Assembly: GCA_944326945.1 (NCBI GenBank)
Contig: CALVFY010000001.1
Coordinates: forward strand, 1-64,000
Length of the DNA: 64,000 bases
From: an uncultured Rikenellaceae bacterium
Lineage (GTDB): Bacteria > Bacteroidota > Bacteroidia > Bacteroidales > Rikenellaceae
Reading direction: 5' to 3'
This document shows positions 63,567 to 64,000 of the stretch, in pieces; within the stretch, counting starts at the first letter, position 1; each line of letters begins with the position of its first letter. A program made the translations under genes and the position numbers. Below the pieces are notes generated by a model. It saw only the letters and a list, made by a program, of their open reading frames with translations. It was not told where the DNA came from and searched no databases.

Positions 63567-63659
63567 CAAAAAAATAAGGAAATCCTGAGTGGCAGAACGC
63601 CTGACCCCTGATTTCCTCTACTAACCTAAAACTACTAACCTAAAATGAACCTTAAAACT
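63567..63659 (-). ncRNA. Predicted small RNA A
   Basis: A stand-alone minus-strand unit of about 90 nt. Promoter: TTTG, 20 bp, TATCTTTG at 63666-63673. The body holds two tandem copies of AGGUUAGUAG, then a hairpin with the stem GGAAAUC/GAUUUCC and the conserved loop GGCGUUCUGCCAC, followed by UUAUUUUUUU. No start codon or frame is present. Size, order restriction and flanking promoter/terminator recall the Bacteroidales-1 RNA family (Rfam), but I cannot confirm this from sequence. It has a near-identical tandem sibling 230 bp upstream. Confidence 0.7.
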
Positions 63660-63665
63660 TCACTG

Positions 63666-63697
63666 CAAAGATAAGGTAAGTTTGGATATTATGCAAA
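63666..63697 (-). promoter_or_regulatory. Promoter of small RNA A
   Basis: On the minus strand, TTTG, a 20-base spacer and TATCTTTG (63666-63673) match the Bacteroidota consensus in both boxes and in spacing. Confidence 0.75.
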
Positions 63698-63794
63698 TTT
63701 TTCAAGAAATTTTTAAAGATATTTAATATCTTGAAGTTTTTGTCGGACCTGAGGTCTGGAAAAAGACGTTGGTGGGGACAAAAAGGTATAGTAT

Positions 63795-63889
63795 AAAAAC
63801 AAAGCAAGGAAATGCGGAGTGGCAGAACGCCTCTTCTCCGATTTCCTCTACTAACCTAAAACTACTAACCTGAAATGAACCTTAAAACT
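63795..63889 (-). ncRNA. Predicted small RNA B, tandem copy of RNA A
   Basis: About 95 nt. The first 55 nt are almost identical to RNA A. The terminal hairpin differs in its stem but still pairs: GGAAAU-CGGAG against CUCCG-C-AUUUCC, with the same loop GGCGUUCUGCCAC. Stem differences that keep pairing argue for selected structure. Promoter TTTG, 20 bp, TATCTTTG at 63896-63903; the end is a T run (63795-63799 on the plus strand, as A). Its tandem motif is AGGUUAGUAG twice. Confidence 0.7.
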
Positions 63890-63895
63890 TCGTTG

Positions 63896-63927
63896 CAAAG
63901 ATAAGGTCGATTTTTGGCATTTCCAAA
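63896..63927 (-). promoter_or_regulatory. Promoter of small RNA B
   Basis: TTTG, a 20-base spacer and TATCTTTG (63896-63903) on the minus strand. Beyond it, 63928-64000 is AT-rich with no recognised gene. Confidence 0.75.
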
Positions 63928-64000
63928 TTTTTCTTAAAAAAATATTAAATATTTTGAAAAATTACTCCGTAATGGCGTCTCAGGAATGGAAAAACTACTT

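Noticed and set aside
1-64000. tRNA, rRNA, insertion sequences, integrases, CRISPR-Cas and restriction or toxin-antitoxin genes
   Set aside because: Gaps between genes were read for cloverleaf-like or repeat structure and genes for matching motifs; none was found.

Overview
The window is a 64 kb piece of a chromosome from the phylum Bacteroidota, most likely order Bacteroidales. The evidence is the promoter type (TTTG, about 20 bp, then TAnnTTTG, seen at well over a dozen genes), weak Shine-Dalgarno sites, a Bat-type aerotolerance cluster, DUF4924, DUF2723 and a BatC-like Asn/Gln-rich TPR protein. Family and genus cannot be fixed from the sequence alone; a Rikenellaceae-like genome is a guess. 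No rRNA, tRNA, insertion sequence, integrase or CRISPR array was seen.

Layout. 1-5.1 kb: 5' end of a dihydrodipicolinate-synthase-family aldolase, a secreted nine-repeat VCBS protein, a LacI regulator and a divergent ribulokinase-type sugar kinase. 5.1-6.4 kb: O-acetylhomoserine sulfhydrylase. 6.8-11.1 kb: surface-glycan/LPS genes (dTDP-glucose dehydratase, kdsA, kdsD, PagL-like lipid A deacylase). 11.1-14.3 kb: ung, then an XRE/S24-like regulator divergent from an intact phage large terminase. 14.6-20.8 kb: AraC regulator, bioA, and a metX-purD-membrane protein operon on the minus strand. 20.9-27.9 kb: a minus-strand Bat operon (MoxR, DUF58, membrane protein, TPR, two VWA proteins) ending in a DUF3089 lipoprotein hydrolase. 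28-34.3 kb: UvrD-type helicase, nth, S41 protease, NrnA-like phosphoesterase. 34.3-38.2 kb: DUF4924, a thioredoxin-fold lipoprotein without its CxxC, then lpxH-thyA-folA. 38.3-44.0 kb: TonB-dependent receptor, waaA, Crp-like regulator, yraN, pepE, purN, all minus. 44.2-47.4 kb: acpP-fabF-rnc-radC. 47.5-53.7 kb: lipoprotein, cysS, a DUF2723 membrane protein, rnhB. 54.1-62.9 kb: a plus-strand block of phage structural genes. 62.9-64 kb: tdk and two tandem small-RNA genes.

The most unusual feature is a phage virion apparatus split into two loci among housekeeping genes. An intact large terminase sits at 12.7 kb beside a regulator whose S24-like domain has lost both predicted self-cleavage residues. 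A capsid module (tail-like proteins, ClpP-type head protease with a scaffold-like tail, major capsid protein, portal, connector) lies 40 kb away between rnhB and tdk. There is no integrase, lysis, replication or tape-measure gene in either place. This fits a domesticated element such as a gene transfer agent, which would be new for this phylum as far as I know; a decayed prophage is the main alternative.

A second unexpected signal is a set of three stand-alone small-RNA genes, each with a full Bacteroidota promoter and a terminator. Two near-identical copies lie upstream of tdk, next to the capsid block, and the third lies just past the terminase on the opposite strand. The third carries 12-nt and 10-nt blocks perfectly complementary to a tandem motif in the other two. 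Several start codons were reassigned because the -7 promoter element lies inside the longest reading frame.
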